Shown here one piece after another: positions 1 through 8,705 of a stretch of 39,255 bases of DNA. Numbering within the stretch: position 1 is the first letter of the stretch; every line of letters begins with the position of its first letter. The DNA is from an uncultured Ignavibacteria bacterium (GTDB taxonomy: Bacteria; Bacteroidota; Ignavibacteria; Tepidaquicellales; Tepidaquicellaceae). The notes under the pieces are model-generated. The model worked only from the letters and a program-made list of their open reading frames with translations, was not told where the DNA came from and made no database searches. A program made the position numbers and the translations under genes. The stretch is taken from positions 1 through 39,255 of the forward strand of contig CALJIG010000125.1 in the NCBI GenBank assembly GCA_937974175.1. Direction: 5' to 3'.

Positions 1-138
1 GTTAATTTTAAAATAAAAATATTCTTTTTAAAGATTAATACTTAGATTAAGACTTGAGCTATAAGGAAAACATTATATCTTAATTCTTAAATCCAAAAAT
101 CATATTTTTAAATAATCTATCTAACAATTACAAACTTT
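1..138. other. A+T-rich intergenic leader, nothing recognisable
   Basis: This stretch before the first gene is very A+T-rich and has no open frame of note, no strong hairpin and no convincing promoter hexamers. It probably carries the promoter of the gene at 139, but I cannot place it. Confidence 0.4.
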
Positions 139-1944
139 ATGAAAAACCTCAGTTACCTTTTTTTACTTTTATTCATTACAGCAATTGCCAATTTATCTTA
201 CGGGCAAAAGATCGATGAAAAGCTCCTTTTCTCGGGCACGGGGCAGAACACCGTTGATGCTTACAGCTTCTATACAGACGGAAATGGAAATTATGCTTAT
301 GTAGAGTTCGACCCAAATTCAAACCAGTCAAGATTAGTAAGCAATAAAGGAAATTCCGATTTTTATGATGTAGTTAATGCCGATGCAAAATTCGATAAGA
401 ACGGAAACAACTACACTACTGCTTACAACTTCCGAAAAGATACAACTTACCTTGCAGAAAACAATGTACTATTACTGAACGGAGCAAGAGTCGGCGAGAT
501 GACTTCAATCGATTCTTACAATGCTTTCGTGAATAGTGATAACGAATATCAATGCGTTGTTACTGAAGGTGATAAACAGTTCATCTTAAAATATTCTATA
601 GATAAAGGAATCAACAAAACCGGACCTTATGAAGCTGTGAAAAGTATCTATGCTGAAATGACCGATGTACCTTATATGAGCGAAGGTGACGGCGATGGAA
701 AGATGTATCAGAATCTTTTCAAAAATAAAAATGGGGACTTCGGATATATTGTTATTCAAAACGGTAAGGCATCTATTATGTGGGGCAATAATGTTACAAA
801 TACAGACTACACCGATATTAGCGAAATTAGCTTTACCTACGATAAATCAGGCGCGCTTAGCTACATTGCAAAAGGAAACGGATTATTTTACAGCGCATTC
901 GGAAGTGAGTTCGTTGTGCAGGGTGATAAAAAATGGAAAGAATTTAACGCTATCAATGCTCCTATAAAGTTTAACAAAGATAATGTTCCTGTATATGTAA
1001 CAATGGATTCTATTAATGAAAGTACTTATTTATCAAAATTAGTAGTCGGCAACGATTATTATAAAGTGATGAACTCTTCAAAGAGCAGTGAAATTTCAGG
1101 TTACTCAGGGGGAATTTATGATATGAACTTATCTACTGACGGAAGTATATCTTTTACAGGTCAAAGCCAGATAATAACAAAGAATCCCGGCGGCTATGAT
1201 GACTACACATACAGAACAGTGAATGTAAACAATGGTGTTGAAGGCAAATCATATTACAATCAGGGCGCTAAAAAATATAATAAATCAGGTTCAGTACTGG
1301 TAGCAGGTTCTGCAAATCAAACTGATAAAAAAGTTTCCCTCTTTATGATAAAAGGTAATGAAGGGAAAGTAGTATCTGAAAAAAAATATGACGGATTGAA
1401 TGACTATAACTTCATCAACGACGGAAACAAATTTTATTATATTGGTGTAACTTACGGTGACTATGAAAAAGGAACTAAAGATAAAAGCGATGTATATGTT
1501 GACGGTGAATTGATCGGCACATACGAAAATCTTTTAGGACAAGGTTCCGAAGACGGAAATTATAACAGCATGATATTTAATAATTCAGGCGATTATGCTT
1601 TCGTTGTTCAAAACTCAAATGAAAAGAAAGTCAACGGTGAAATGGTTTATGACTATACATCTGAAATAGTTTCAAACAGAGATTTTGATATGCCGTCACT
1701 GCCATACAATAAGGAGAGATTTGCTTACATCGATAATCTGAGATTCTTAAAGAACGGAAAATTATTCTATATCGGATATCTTTATCCTAATGATATGACA
1801 ACTGAAAGTTACTTAGTTGTAGACGGTAAATTAACCGGCAAGCCTTATACCTCATTGAATAATGTGAAGTATAACAAGGACGGTTCAATGACTTTCAGAG
1901 CATCACGCGGCGGCAGTATCTACGATGTAACAATAAGATTCTAA
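139..1944 (+). CDS. Secreted protein of unknown function, repeat-rich
   Basis: I do not recognise the family of this 601-residue protein. Residues 1-22 form a Sec signal peptide: Lys-Asn, a Leu/Phe-rich core, then cleavage after SYG before QK. The rest is soluble and rich in Tyr, Asn, Gly and Asp. It has recurring short units of the type 'DG(E/K)L.G..Y..L' or 'NGE.V' (for example near residues 452-462 and 561-575) separated by beta-prone Y/F/I stretches, which suggests a propeller-like beta fold. There is no T9SS tail, lipobox or catalytic motif, so periplasmic or extracellular location is inferred. It is transcribed alone, ends at a strong hairpin terminator and converges on comEC. Confidence 0.75.
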   Translation: MKNLSYLFLLLFITAIANLSYGQKIDEKLLFSGTGQNTVDAYSFYTDGNGNYAYVEFDPNSNQSRLVSNKGNSDFYDVVNADAKFDKNGNNYTTAYNFRKDTTYLAENNVLLLNGARVGEMTSIDSYNAFVNSDNEYQCVVTEGDKQFILKYSIDKGINKTGPYEAVKSIYAEMTDVPYMSEGDGDGKMYQNLFKNKNGDFGYIVIQNGKASIMWGNNVTNTDYTDISEISFTYDKSGALSYIAKGNGLFYSAFGSEFVVQGDKKWKEFNAINAPIKFNKDNVPVYVTMDSINESTYLSKLVVGNDYYKVMNSSKSSEISGYSGGIYDMNLSTDGSISFTGQSQIITKNPGGYDDYTYRTVNVNNGVEGKSYYNQGAKKYNKSGSVLVAGSANQTDKKVSLFMIKGNEGKVVSEKKYDGLNDYNFINDGNKFYYIGVTYGDYEKGTKDKSDVYVDGELIGTYENLLGQGSEDGNYNSMIFNNSGDYAFVVQNSNEKKVNGEMVYDYTSEIVSNRDFDMPSLPYNKERFAYIDNLRFLKNGKLFYIGYLYPNDMTTESYLVVDGKLTGKPYTSLNNVKYNKDGSMTFRASRGGSIYDVTIRF

Positions 1945-1977
1945 ATTTTAAATCTTATTTTTAAATTTCAATATTTT

Positions 1978-2015
1978 ATCCCTTCTCTTGAGTTTTCAGG
2001 GGAAGGGATTTTTTA
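1978..2015 (+). terminator. Intrinsic terminator between convergent genes
   Basis: The arms 1978-1988 (ATCCCTTCTCT) and 1999-2009 pair over about 11 bp, including two G-U pairs, around a short loop. A T-rich tract follows on the plus strand. It ends the gene at 139 and overlaps the 3' border of comEC. Confidence 0.7.
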
Positions 2016-4436
2016 TTTCCACTCAGTTACATTCATTTTATTGCCGTCACTCTCCATTATCAAAGCTCCGTCCAGATCCGTTCTGTGAATTTCAGCGCCA
2101 AGTCTTTTAAGCCTTCTTAATACTATATCGGACGGATGATTATACATGTTATACAGTCCGCATGATATCAAAGCCAGTTTAGGATTTGTTTTCAATAAAA
2201 GAGGAATTGTTGTCGATGTAATGCTGCCATGATGCCCTGCCTTTAATATATCACTGTTCAAAAAATCCCCGTAGCTGTTTACAATAAATCTTTCTGCTTC
2301 CCTTTCAGCATCTCCGGTGAATAATATTTCAGTATCTTTATATTTAAATTTTAAAACAACTGAGCCGTTGTTTAAATTTGAGTTCGAATAATCGTACGAG
2401 TATCTTGCAAATTCTTCACTGGGAAAAAGACAGTACAATCTGAATTCATCTGACTTTATCACATCACCAAATCTCATTACGCTTCTGTTTATTTTCTTCG
2501 CAAGAATAATGCTGTCGATTGAATTCACATAAGGGCTGTTATATCTCTGCCCGCTTTCAAGAATATTATCTACCTGAAAATTTTCAAGAATGTATTTTAA
2601 TCCGCCGATATGGTCCATATGCAGATGAGTGTAAACAAGCAGATCTATTTTATCGATGTCGTTTCGTTTCAGATATGGTGCAAGAGTGTTTTCCCCGGCA
2701 TTGTAATTAAAATTCTGCCCGCCGGCATCAATAACAATTGTTTTTCCTTCGGGAGTTTTAATTACGGCGCAGTCTCCCTGCCCGACATCCAGAAAAGCGA
2801 TTTTTAAATTTGTGTTGAAATCTAAATTTGAGAGGTAAAACGCTATTATGATTAGAACTGCCAGTGCTCCTCTGAATTTTAAATTATACTTTTTAAGTGT
2901 AAATAAATTTACAACAAAAAGAAGATATAGAATAAGATTTACAAAAGTAAACTTATAAATATTTACAAAGCTAAACGGCAGCTGCGCAGAATATTTTATA
3001 AGCCAAAGCTGACCTTTTAAGAACCAGGAATTAAATTCTCCTATAATAGAAGAAAGAAAATCAGAGAACGTTCCAAGCAGTATCTGTAAAAATCCTAACG
3101 CTAAAGAAATATTGGAAGACCATACAGCAAAGATGTTTACGAACAACGCTACTATAGAAAGTTTATTGAAATATAAAGCTGTCAGCGGCAAAGTTCCTAT
3201 CTGCGCTGCAAGAGTTATAAAGAATGTAACTAAAGTCCAAAGCCATAATTTCTTCAGCCAATTATTTGCTTTCATTCTTACAACAATATAGTCTTCAAAT
3301 CTTTTATAAAGAAAAATAATTGAAAGCACTGCGCCGAAAGATAAAATAAAGCTCGGGTCAAAAAGCTGCTTGGAATCATACACAAGCATAATCAATCCTG
3401 CAAATCCAAGCAGATTATAAATCACAATTTTTCTCTGTATCTGAAATCCTACTAAAACAAAAATCCCCATGAAAGTTGCCCTTACAATAGAAGGCGAGCT
3501 TCCTGTGAATACACAATAAAACAGCAGCAGAATAATTATAAGAATTAATCTGTACGGCTGAGGAATTCTTAAAACCGAAAATAATATTGTAAGAAAAATA
3601 ATTACGTAGGCAATGTTAAGTCCGGAGACTGCGATCAAATGCATCACGCCTGCATTTACAAAATCAACTTTCATTTCGCGCGTAATATCAGTCCGCTCGC
3701 CTGTAACAATTGCTTTTAAAAACGCGCCTTCATCTCCCGGCACAAATCTGTTTATATTATTCAGTGAAAATTTCTTTGCAGGATAAACGATATATCTCTC
3801 AAAAAAATTTAAATTCTCTTTTGAAAGTACTTCGTAAAAATTGTATCCGTTAACTGTAAAAATTTTATCAATTCCCTGCAGCTGTAAATATCTTTTGTAG
3901 TCAAACTCATCGGGATTTCTCATAGGCTGAGGAGTGCTTATTCTTCCTATCAGACTTACTCTATCCCCTTCTTCCAGCTCCTTTGCATTATCTTCAACTT
4001 TCTGCCCGCTTTTAAAAATTCTGACTATTACATCTCCTGCCACGTTAAAGCTGTCCTTCATCGTTACAATATTTTCGGATTGCAGAACAAACCTCACTCT
4101 GCCCGAATCATAATCGGGAATATTTTTAATTATACCCGTGAGCTGCGCATAATTATCTTTGCCTGAGTCTGGAAATTTTTTAATTGAGTTTGCCTCTATC
4201 AAATTAAAATCAACATTCGATTTAAAAAGTCCTGCAATAAAAATTAATAGAATAACCAATAGCCTGCTGAAATTATTTTCAGGTGATTTATATAAAAGAA
4301 TGAGATTGAAAACAAACAGTATGATGAGAAATAAGAAAAGATATTGAGCAGAGAAAAATAAAAAATTACCTGCAATTACTCCGAGAGCAAATATAATAAA
4401 AAATTTTACGGCGGGTATATTTTTAAAAAAATTCAT
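2013..4436 (-). CDS. comEC: ComEC/Rec2 family DNA internalisation protein
   Basis: Inner-membrane channel that passes single-stranded DNA into the cytoplasm during natural transformation. The 807-residue length fits full ComEC. Domains in order: two or three N-terminal membrane segments (about 1-65), a soluble OB-like DUF4131 region (about 90-200), the Competence multi-helix domain (about 235-530; 'GVMHLIAVSGLNIAYV' is its hallmark), and a C-terminal metallo-beta-lactamase domain from about residue 544. The metal motif HLHMDH is at 604-609 and GHHGS at 734-738, so the ligand set looks intact. That domain has been proposed to degrade the non-transported strand. The gene is monocistronic and divergent from deoA across 124 bp. 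No other competence gene lies in the window. Confidence 0.93.
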   Translation of the reverse strand: MNFFKNIPAVKFFIIFALGVIAGNFLFFSAQYLFLFLIILFVFNLILLYKSPENNFSRLLVILLIFIAGLFKSNVDFNLIEANSIKKFPDSGKDNYAQLTGIIKNIPDYDSGRVRFVLQSENIVTMKDSFNVAGDVIVRIFKSGQKVEDNAKELEEGDRVSLIGRISTPQPMRNPDEFDYKRYLQLQGIDKIFTVNGYNFYEVLSKENLNFFERYIVYPAKKFSLNNINRFVPGDEGAFLKAIVTGERTDITREMKVDFVNAGVMHLIAVSGLNIAYVIIFLTILFSVLRIPQPYRLILIIILLLFYCVFTGSSPSIVRATFMGIFVLVGFQIQRKIVIYNLLGFAGLIMLVYDSKQLFDPSFILSFGAVLSIIFLYKRFEDYIVVRMKANNWLKKLWLWTLVTFFITLAAQIGTLPLTALYFNKLSIVALFVNIFAVWSSNISLALGFLQILLGTFSDFLSSIIGEFNSWFLKGQLWLIKYSAQLPFSFVNIYKFTFVNLILYLLFVVNLFTLKKYNLKFRGALAVLIIIAFYLSNLDFNTNLKIAFLDVGQGDCAVIKTPEGKTIVIDAGGQNFNYNAGENTLAPYLKRNDIDKIDLLVYTHLHMDHIGGLKYILENFQVDNILESGQRYNSPYVNSIDSIILAKKINRSVMRFGDVIKSDEFRLYCLFPSEEFARYSYDYSNSNLNNGSVVLKFKYKDTEILFTGDAEREAERFIVNSYGDFLNSDILKAGHHGSITSTTIPLLLKTNPKLALISCGLYNMYNHPSDIVLRRLKRLGAEIHRTDLDGALIMESDGNKMNVTEWK

Positions 4437-4560
4437 GAACTATAAATTAATTATAATATTGAAATAATAAAATGTCTTGTTGTGTTTTTAGCAGGACAAA
4501 ATTATTTCAACTATAATTCAACCTTTATTAAACCGTTAATATTCGATATTTTTACGGTAT
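4437..4560. promoter_or_regulatory. Divergent intergenic region, comEC / deoA
   Basis: These 124 A+T-rich bases separate two divergent starts and must hold both promoters. I see no confident hexamers and no clear Shine-Dalgarno motif in front of either ATG. Confidence 0.4.
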
Positions 4561-5865
4561 ATGAACCCAGTCGAAATAATCAAACTCAAAAGAAACAAAC
4601 ACGCACTCACAAGACAACACATTGATTTCTTCATAACGGGCTACCTCGAAGGAAAAATTCCCGAATACCAGATGTCGGCGCTGCTGATGGCAATATATTT
4701 TAACGGAATGAACGATGAAGAAACTTTCTATTTAACTGAAGCAATTCTTTATAGCGGAAAAGTAATCGATTTAGATTTTATAAACGGAGCGAAGGTTGAT
4801 AAACACTCCACAGGCGGAGTGGGAGATAAAATTTCTCTCGTGCTCGCTCCTGTAGTTGCTGCCTGCGGAATTTACGTACCTATGATTTCAGGCCGGGGCC
4901 TTGGCCATACAGGCGGCACGCTTGATAAGCTTGAATCCATTCCCGGATTTCGTATCGATTACCCTATAGAAGACTTCAAAAAAATTCTTTCACAAATCGG
5001 AGTTGTAATGAGCGGGCAGACAAAAGATCTTGCCCCTGCCGATAAAAGAATTTATGCGCTGCGCGATGTAACGGCTACAGTTGAAAACGTTTCGCTTATC
5101 ACTGCAAGCATCATGAGTAAAAAAATTGCAGAGGGCGCTGACGGATTAGTCTTCGATGTGAAAATAGGCAACGGCTCGAACCTTCCTGACTATGATTTAT
5201 CATTAAAGCTTTCAAAAAATCTTTTAGAAGTTTCAAAAAAATTCGGAAAGAAAGCTATTGCTGTTCTTACAGCAATGGATGAACCGCTCGGAAATAAAAT
5301 CGGCAACTGGCTTGAAGTTGAAGAGTCGCTTGAAATGCTTACGGGTGTTGATATCCCGGATTCAAATAAAGTGAATAACGTTCTCTGCGGAGCTATGATT
5401 TATCTCGGAGGAAAGGCAAACTCACTAGAAGAAGGTGAAAAAATATCTCAGGAAAAATTATCGGACGGAACGGCATTGGAAAAGTTTTATGAAATGGTTT
5501 CGATTCAAAATGGAGACCTCGATTATATAAAGGACTGGAAAAATTTAAAACGCCCTGCGCACTCGAAAATAATCCGCGCGCAATCGAACGGATTTATTTC
5601 TGAAATGAAGGCAGTTGATTTCGGATTTGCTGCAATAGATTTGGGCTGCGGTAGAAAAAAGACAGATGATAAAATAGATTATCTGGCAGGAATTATTTTA
5701 AAGAAGAAAGTCGGCAGCGAGGTAAAAACCGGCGAGCCTATCTGCGAAATTTTTGCAGAGGAGGAATCAAAATTATTCCATGCTGAAGAGAGAATTCATA
5801 AAGCAATAAAATTCACAGATAAAAAACCTGAAGAGAAAAAATTAATTATAGATATACTCGATTAA
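4561..5865 (+). CDS. deoA: Pyrimidine-nucleoside / thymidine phosphorylase
   Basis: Splits thymidine, deoxyuridine or uridine with phosphate into free base and (deoxy)ribose-1-phosphate, in cytoplasmic nucleoside salvage. At 434 residues it has the normal length of the class II nucleoside phosphorylase family. The phosphate-binding stretch KHSTGGVGDK is at 81-90 and the family signature SGRGLGHTGGTLDKLE at 110-125. The glycosyltransferase-like alpha/beta core follows, then the C-terminal PYNP domain (about 345-434). Sequence alone does not separate uridine-accepting Pdp from strict DeoA. It leads a rightward gene run, with a thermonuclease 33 bp downstream, which would fit scavenging of extracellular DNA. 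Confidence 0.93.
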   Translation: MNPVEIIKLKRNKHALTRQHIDFFITGYLEGKIPEYQMSALLMAIYFNGMNDEETFYLTEAILYSGKVIDLDFINGAKVDKHSTGGVGDKISLVLAPVVAACGIYVPMISGRGLGHTGGTLDKLESIPGFRIDYPIEDFKKILSQIGVVMSGQTKDLAPADKRIYALRDVTATVENVSLITASIMSKKIAEGADGLVFDVKIGNGSNLPDYDLSLKLSKNLLEVSKKFGKKAIAVLTAMDEPLGNKIGNWLEVEESLEMLTGVDIPDSNKVNNVLCGAMIYLGGKANSLEEGEKISQEKLSDGTALEKFYEMVSIQNGDLDYIKDWKNLKRPAHSKIIRAQSNGFISEMKAVDFGFAAIDLGCGRKKTDDKIDYLAGIILKKKVGSEVKTGEPICEIFAEEESKLFHAEERIHKAIKFTDKKPEEKKLIIDILD

Positions 5866-5885
5866 ACTCGATTAAATTCGATTAA
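5856..5885. repeat. Tandem decanucleotide repeat across the deoA stop
   Basis: Three consecutive 10-bp units (ACTCGATTAA, ACTCGATTAA, ATTCGATTAA) occupy this stretch. The TAA of the first unit is the deoA stop codon. Slippage here would alter only the spacer to the next gene. Confidence 0.7.
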
Positions 5886-5898
5886 CATTAGCTAATAC

Positions 5899-6462
5899 AT
5901 GTTTAAATTTTTTGTAAAGCTCGTATCAACAGTCATCACCCTCGCAATCATCGGCTATGTAGCGTACAAGTACGTTACGCCGAAACTGGAATCTATCAAG
6001 CAGGATGAGCAATCTGATTATATAGTAGTAGAAAGAGTAGTTGACGGAGATACTTTTAAAATGGCAGGCGGTGAAAGGATAAGACTTCTGGGCATTGATA
6101 CCCCTGAAAAATTTCAATCAAGCAAGCTTGATAAAGATTCAAAAAAATCAGGACAGGATAAGAAAACATTACAAACACTGGGACAGGCAGCATCCGACTA
6201 CGTGAAAAATTTAGCTGAGGGTAAAAAGGTACGGCTGGAAAAAGAACCGGGAACAGATAAAGATAAATACGGTAGAAGTTTAAGATATGTATATCTTGAA
6301 GACGGAACACTGGTTAATGCTAAAATAATAAAAGACGGATATGCTAACGTATATCCGACTCCTATTTCGAAACTTGAAGAATTCCGAAAATACGAACGTG
6401 AAGCAAGAGAAAATAAACGCGGTCTATGGGGAGAGATGAACGGACTAAAACAAATGAAATAG
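5899..6462 (+). CDS. Thermonuclease (SNase) family nuclease, membrane-anchored
   Basis: Predicted Ca2+-dependent nuclease cutting DNA and RNA, related to staphylococcal nuclease. In 187 residues, an N-terminal hydrophobic segment (about 5-24) acts as an uncleaved anchor or signal. The SNase beta-barrel follows at about 41-180. Catalytic residues line up with the family: D51 in VDGDT, R62, D67 and E70 in RLLGIDTPE, and R126 in KYGR, matching D21, R35, D40, E43 and R87 of the staphylococcal enzyme. The ending RGLWG is also typical. It should act outside the inner membrane. It sits between deoA and a lipoprotein gene that starts 33 bp after its stop. Confidence 0.92.
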   Translation: MFKFFVKLVSTVITLAIIGYVAYKYVTPKLESIKQDEQSDYIVVERVVDGDTFKMAGGERIRLLGIDTPEKFQSSKLDKDSKKSGQDKKTLQTLGQAASDYVKNLAEGKKVRLEKEPGTDKDKYGRSLRYVYLEDGTLVNAKIIKDGYANVYPTPISKLEEFRKYEREARENKRGLWGEMNGLKQMK

Positions 6463-6494
6463 ATTTTTTTCCAAAACTTAAAAAAAATACCCTC

Positions 6495-6899
6495 ATGAGA
6501 AATTACAAATTTCATCTGGCAGTAGTTGTTTTAATCTCTCTGGCTTTAGGTTGTTCGATGTTCGGAAGCAAAGAAAATAAGCTTTACTTCTGTGAAAAAT
6601 ATGATGCCGTAAAAGGTGAAATCGGTGAATCTTCCAAGTTCACAACCGGTACTCTTACCGTCATGGTTGACCTTAGACCTTCAAAAACAAAAATCGGAGT
6701 TGATGATGTTAATATCAACATTACTGATAAAGCTACAGGCGAAGCAATAGAAACTCTGCCGTTTACAGTTCAGCCAAATATGGACTACATTTATTTTAAT
6801 GATGTTGCATTCAATAAAGCCGGAAAATATAAAGTAAGCTGTCTTAAAAAAGACGGAACTGTTGTAGTTTCAGGTGAAGTTGAAATAGTAAATAAATAA
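6495..6899 (+). CDS. Small lipoprotein of unknown function
   Basis: I chose the ATG at 6495, not the in-frame ATG at 6426, which lies inside the preceding nuclease gene. Starting at 6495 gives MRNYKFHLAVVVLISLALGC, a clean lipoprotein signal with lipobox LALGC. The mature part of about 114 residues is beta-rich and has no motif I recognise; it ends in a 'GKYKVSCLKKDGTVVVSGEV' stretch resembling an Ig-like or accessory beta-sandwich. Its stop overlaps the ATG of the next gene by one base (TAATG), so the two are probably translationally coupled and may act together in the envelope. Confidence 0.8.
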   Translation: MRNYKFHLAVVVLISLALGCSMFGSKENKLYFCEKYDAVKGEIGESSKFTTGTLTVMVDLRPSKTKIGVDDVNINITDKATGEAIETLPFTVQPNMDYIYFNDVAFNKAGKYKVSCLKKDGTVVVSGEVEIVNK

Positions 6900-7756
6900 T
6901 GAAAATAAAATTAATCTTTCTCAATTTATTTTTTTTGTTTTCCTTTATTGCTGTCAATTGTTTTTCGCAGCCGAATATACGCGTACAACTGACTGATTCA
7001 ACACACGATGCTGCATATAATTTTCTTTTAGATGCAAACAGACCATATCCGGACTTAGGTTCGGATATGGTTTCTAAAGGGAAATTTTCTGCTGATGTTT
7101 CCGCATCGTTAAATGAGGATTACAAGGAATTTTCTGTCTCCGGAACTTATGGATTAAACGACCGATTTAATTTGACAGGTACAATGGTTTTGCTTACTTC
7201 AAATTATAATCTCTCAAGCGCAAAAGTTAACGGCGTAGGTGATTTTCTCATCGCCTCACGTTTTCTTATCGGCAGCGGTGAGTATTTTTCTCATTTGGTA
7301 CAGGGTGCGGTAAAAATTCCTATAGCAAAATCAGGCAACCAGCTAGGCACAGGCAAATTGGATTATCATTTAGGATTCGTTGAAAATTATTACAATGAAA
7401 ATTTCTCATGTGATTTATCAGCCTCTTTTGACGTGCTTTCAACTCCAGATTTCCCCACTGCAAAAACTACTACTATTGAAAAAGAAATCGACAGCGTAAA
7501 AGGGAGATATACTTTCACTACTCAAAACAATTATTCTGTGGCAATATATCCTACATACTACTTCAACGATGAATTCAGTTTAACAACAGGCGCCGATTTC
7601 ACACGCGATATGCAGTTGAATTATAACTCTTCAACATTTTACTTAGGACTTGGTTTAAATTTATCACCCTCGGCAGCATTAAGCCTTGGTTCAAGTTTTA
7701 ATATTTTAAATTCGGCAAGTTATTATTTTTCAGCCGATCTGAGTTTAGATCTATAG
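6899..7756 (+). CDS. Exported beta-barrel-like protein of unknown function
   Basis: 285 residues with a Sec signal peptide (about 1-24, ending CFSQ). The mature part alternates polar and hydrophobic residues in short strands separated by Gly/Asn/Asp turns, as in 'FNLTGTMVLL', 'GDFLIASRFLIGSG' and 'YLGLGLNLSPSAALSLGSSF', and ends in an aromatic/leucine strand. This is the look of an outer-membrane beta-barrel of about 10-12 strands. I do not recognise a named family. It is coupled to the lipoprotein gene ahead (one-base overlap) and is followed 27 bp later by the M23 peptidase, so a cell-envelope role is inferred. Confidence 0.75.
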   Translation: MKIKLIFLNLFFLFSFIAVNCFSQPNIRVQLTDSTHDAAYNFLLDANRPYPDLGSDMVSKGKFSADVSASLNEDYKEFSVSGTYGLNDRFNLTGTMVLLTSNYNLSSAKVNGVGDFLIASRFLIGSGEYFSHLVQGAVKIPIAKSGNQLGTGKLDYHLGFVENYYNENFSCDLSASFDVLSTPDFPTAKTTTIEKEIDSVKGRYTFTTQNNYSVAIYPTYYFNDEFSLTTGADFTRDMQLNYNSSTFYLGLGLNLSPSAALSLGSSFNILNSASYYFSADLSLDL

Positions 7757-7783
7757 TTATAAAAAAATACAAAGGGGGCTTTT

Positions 7784-8680
7784 CTGAAAAATCATATTCC
7801 ACTTCTAAATCAAAAAAGAAAATTTTTCTTTACAATTACTTTACTTGTATTTTGTATCTTATCGGTTAATATATCTTCAGCGCAAACTACTACAAAGAAA
7901 AAGAAAGATGATAAGCCAAAGAAGAAAAATATTTATATATCCATTGAGAGTTTATCTCAAAAGATAAATGACATTGAAGAAGATGAAAGCGTTAAGCCGA
8001 AGATTGTGAACCCTGTCTCAAGATGGGGCTCAATAATGAGGTTGAACCGTGACGGAGTGCTTCAGAAAAAAGAGGCTATTGATTCTATGAACAGATGGAC
8101 AAATCAGATGTGGGACTATCTTGAAGACCTTACAAAGAAAAAGAAGATAAAAAAGTATTCCGATAAAGATTGGGTTTTCCCTGTAAAAGGCTATACTGCA
8201 TCAGCAATCGGCGGTTATAACGGAAGCGGATACATTACAAGCGGTTTTGATTTTTTTGAAATAAATTCAGGCGGACATCCTGCGCATGATATTTTTATCA
8301 GCGATGCAAATCAGGATGCGATTGATGATAATACAGGAAAGCCTGTTGAAATACTTTCTATGAGCGGAGGTATGGTGGTAGAAACCAGAAATAACTGGAC
8401 TACCGATATGATGGATATTCGCGGCGGCAACATTGTTTACATATATGATAATTTTACAAACGGACTTTTTTATTATGCTCACTTAAAAGATGTTCATGTG
8501 AAAGTCGGCGACCTTGTAAAGCCCGGCACATCACTCGGCACCATGGGACGCACAGGGAAAAATGCATATCCCTCACGCTCTCCCACTCATTTACATTTAA
8601 TGTATGTTCGTTCTTTCGATGGAGATTTAAGACCTGAAAATATTTACAACGATTTAATTAAAGACAAAACTATAAAATAA
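7784..8680 (+). CDS. M23 (LytM/NlpD-like) metallopeptidase, probable CTG start
   Basis: Zinc endopeptidase fold that cuts, or regulates cutting of, peptidoglycan cross-links. The obvious start is GTG at 8006, but the frame is open back to 7763. Residues encoded from 7784 read LKNHIPLLNQKRK followed by a hydrophobic core and ISSAQ, a normal signal peptide. An AAAGGGGG motif (7771-7778) lies 5 nt before CTG 7784, so I place the start there (298 residues; no ATG, GTG or TTG is in frame at this position). In this numbering the zinc ligands are H165 and D169 (HPAHD) and H271 (HLH, 269-271), with H233 (YAH) also catalytic. A Lys-rich linker (about 40-52) follows the signal. It probably belongs with the envelope genes ahead. 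Confidence 0.85.
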   Translation: MKNHIPLLNQKRKFFFTITLLVFCILSVNISSAQTTTKKKKDDKPKKKNIYISIESLSQKINDIEEDESVKPKIVNPVSRWGSIMRLNRDGVLQKKEAIDSMNRWTNQMWDYLEDLTKKKKIKKYSDKDWVFPVKGYTASAIGGYNGSGYITSGFDFFEINSGGHPAHDIFISDANQDAIDDNTGKPVEILSMSGGMVVETRNNWTTDMMDIRGGNIVYIYDNFTNGLFYYAHLKDVHVKVGDLVKPGTSLGTMGRTGKNAYPSRSPTHLHLMYVRSFDGDLRPENIYNDLIKDKTIK

Positions 8681-8705
8681 ATTTTTATATTTATTATACT
8701 ATATT

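Noticed and set aside
686..967. 93-residue frame inside the first gene
   Set aside because: It lies wholly within a longer signal-peptide-bearing gene, in another frame.
6198..6515. 105-residue minus-strand frame across the nuclease gene
   Set aside because: It is the antisense of the SNase domain, which has all catalytic residues on the plus strand.
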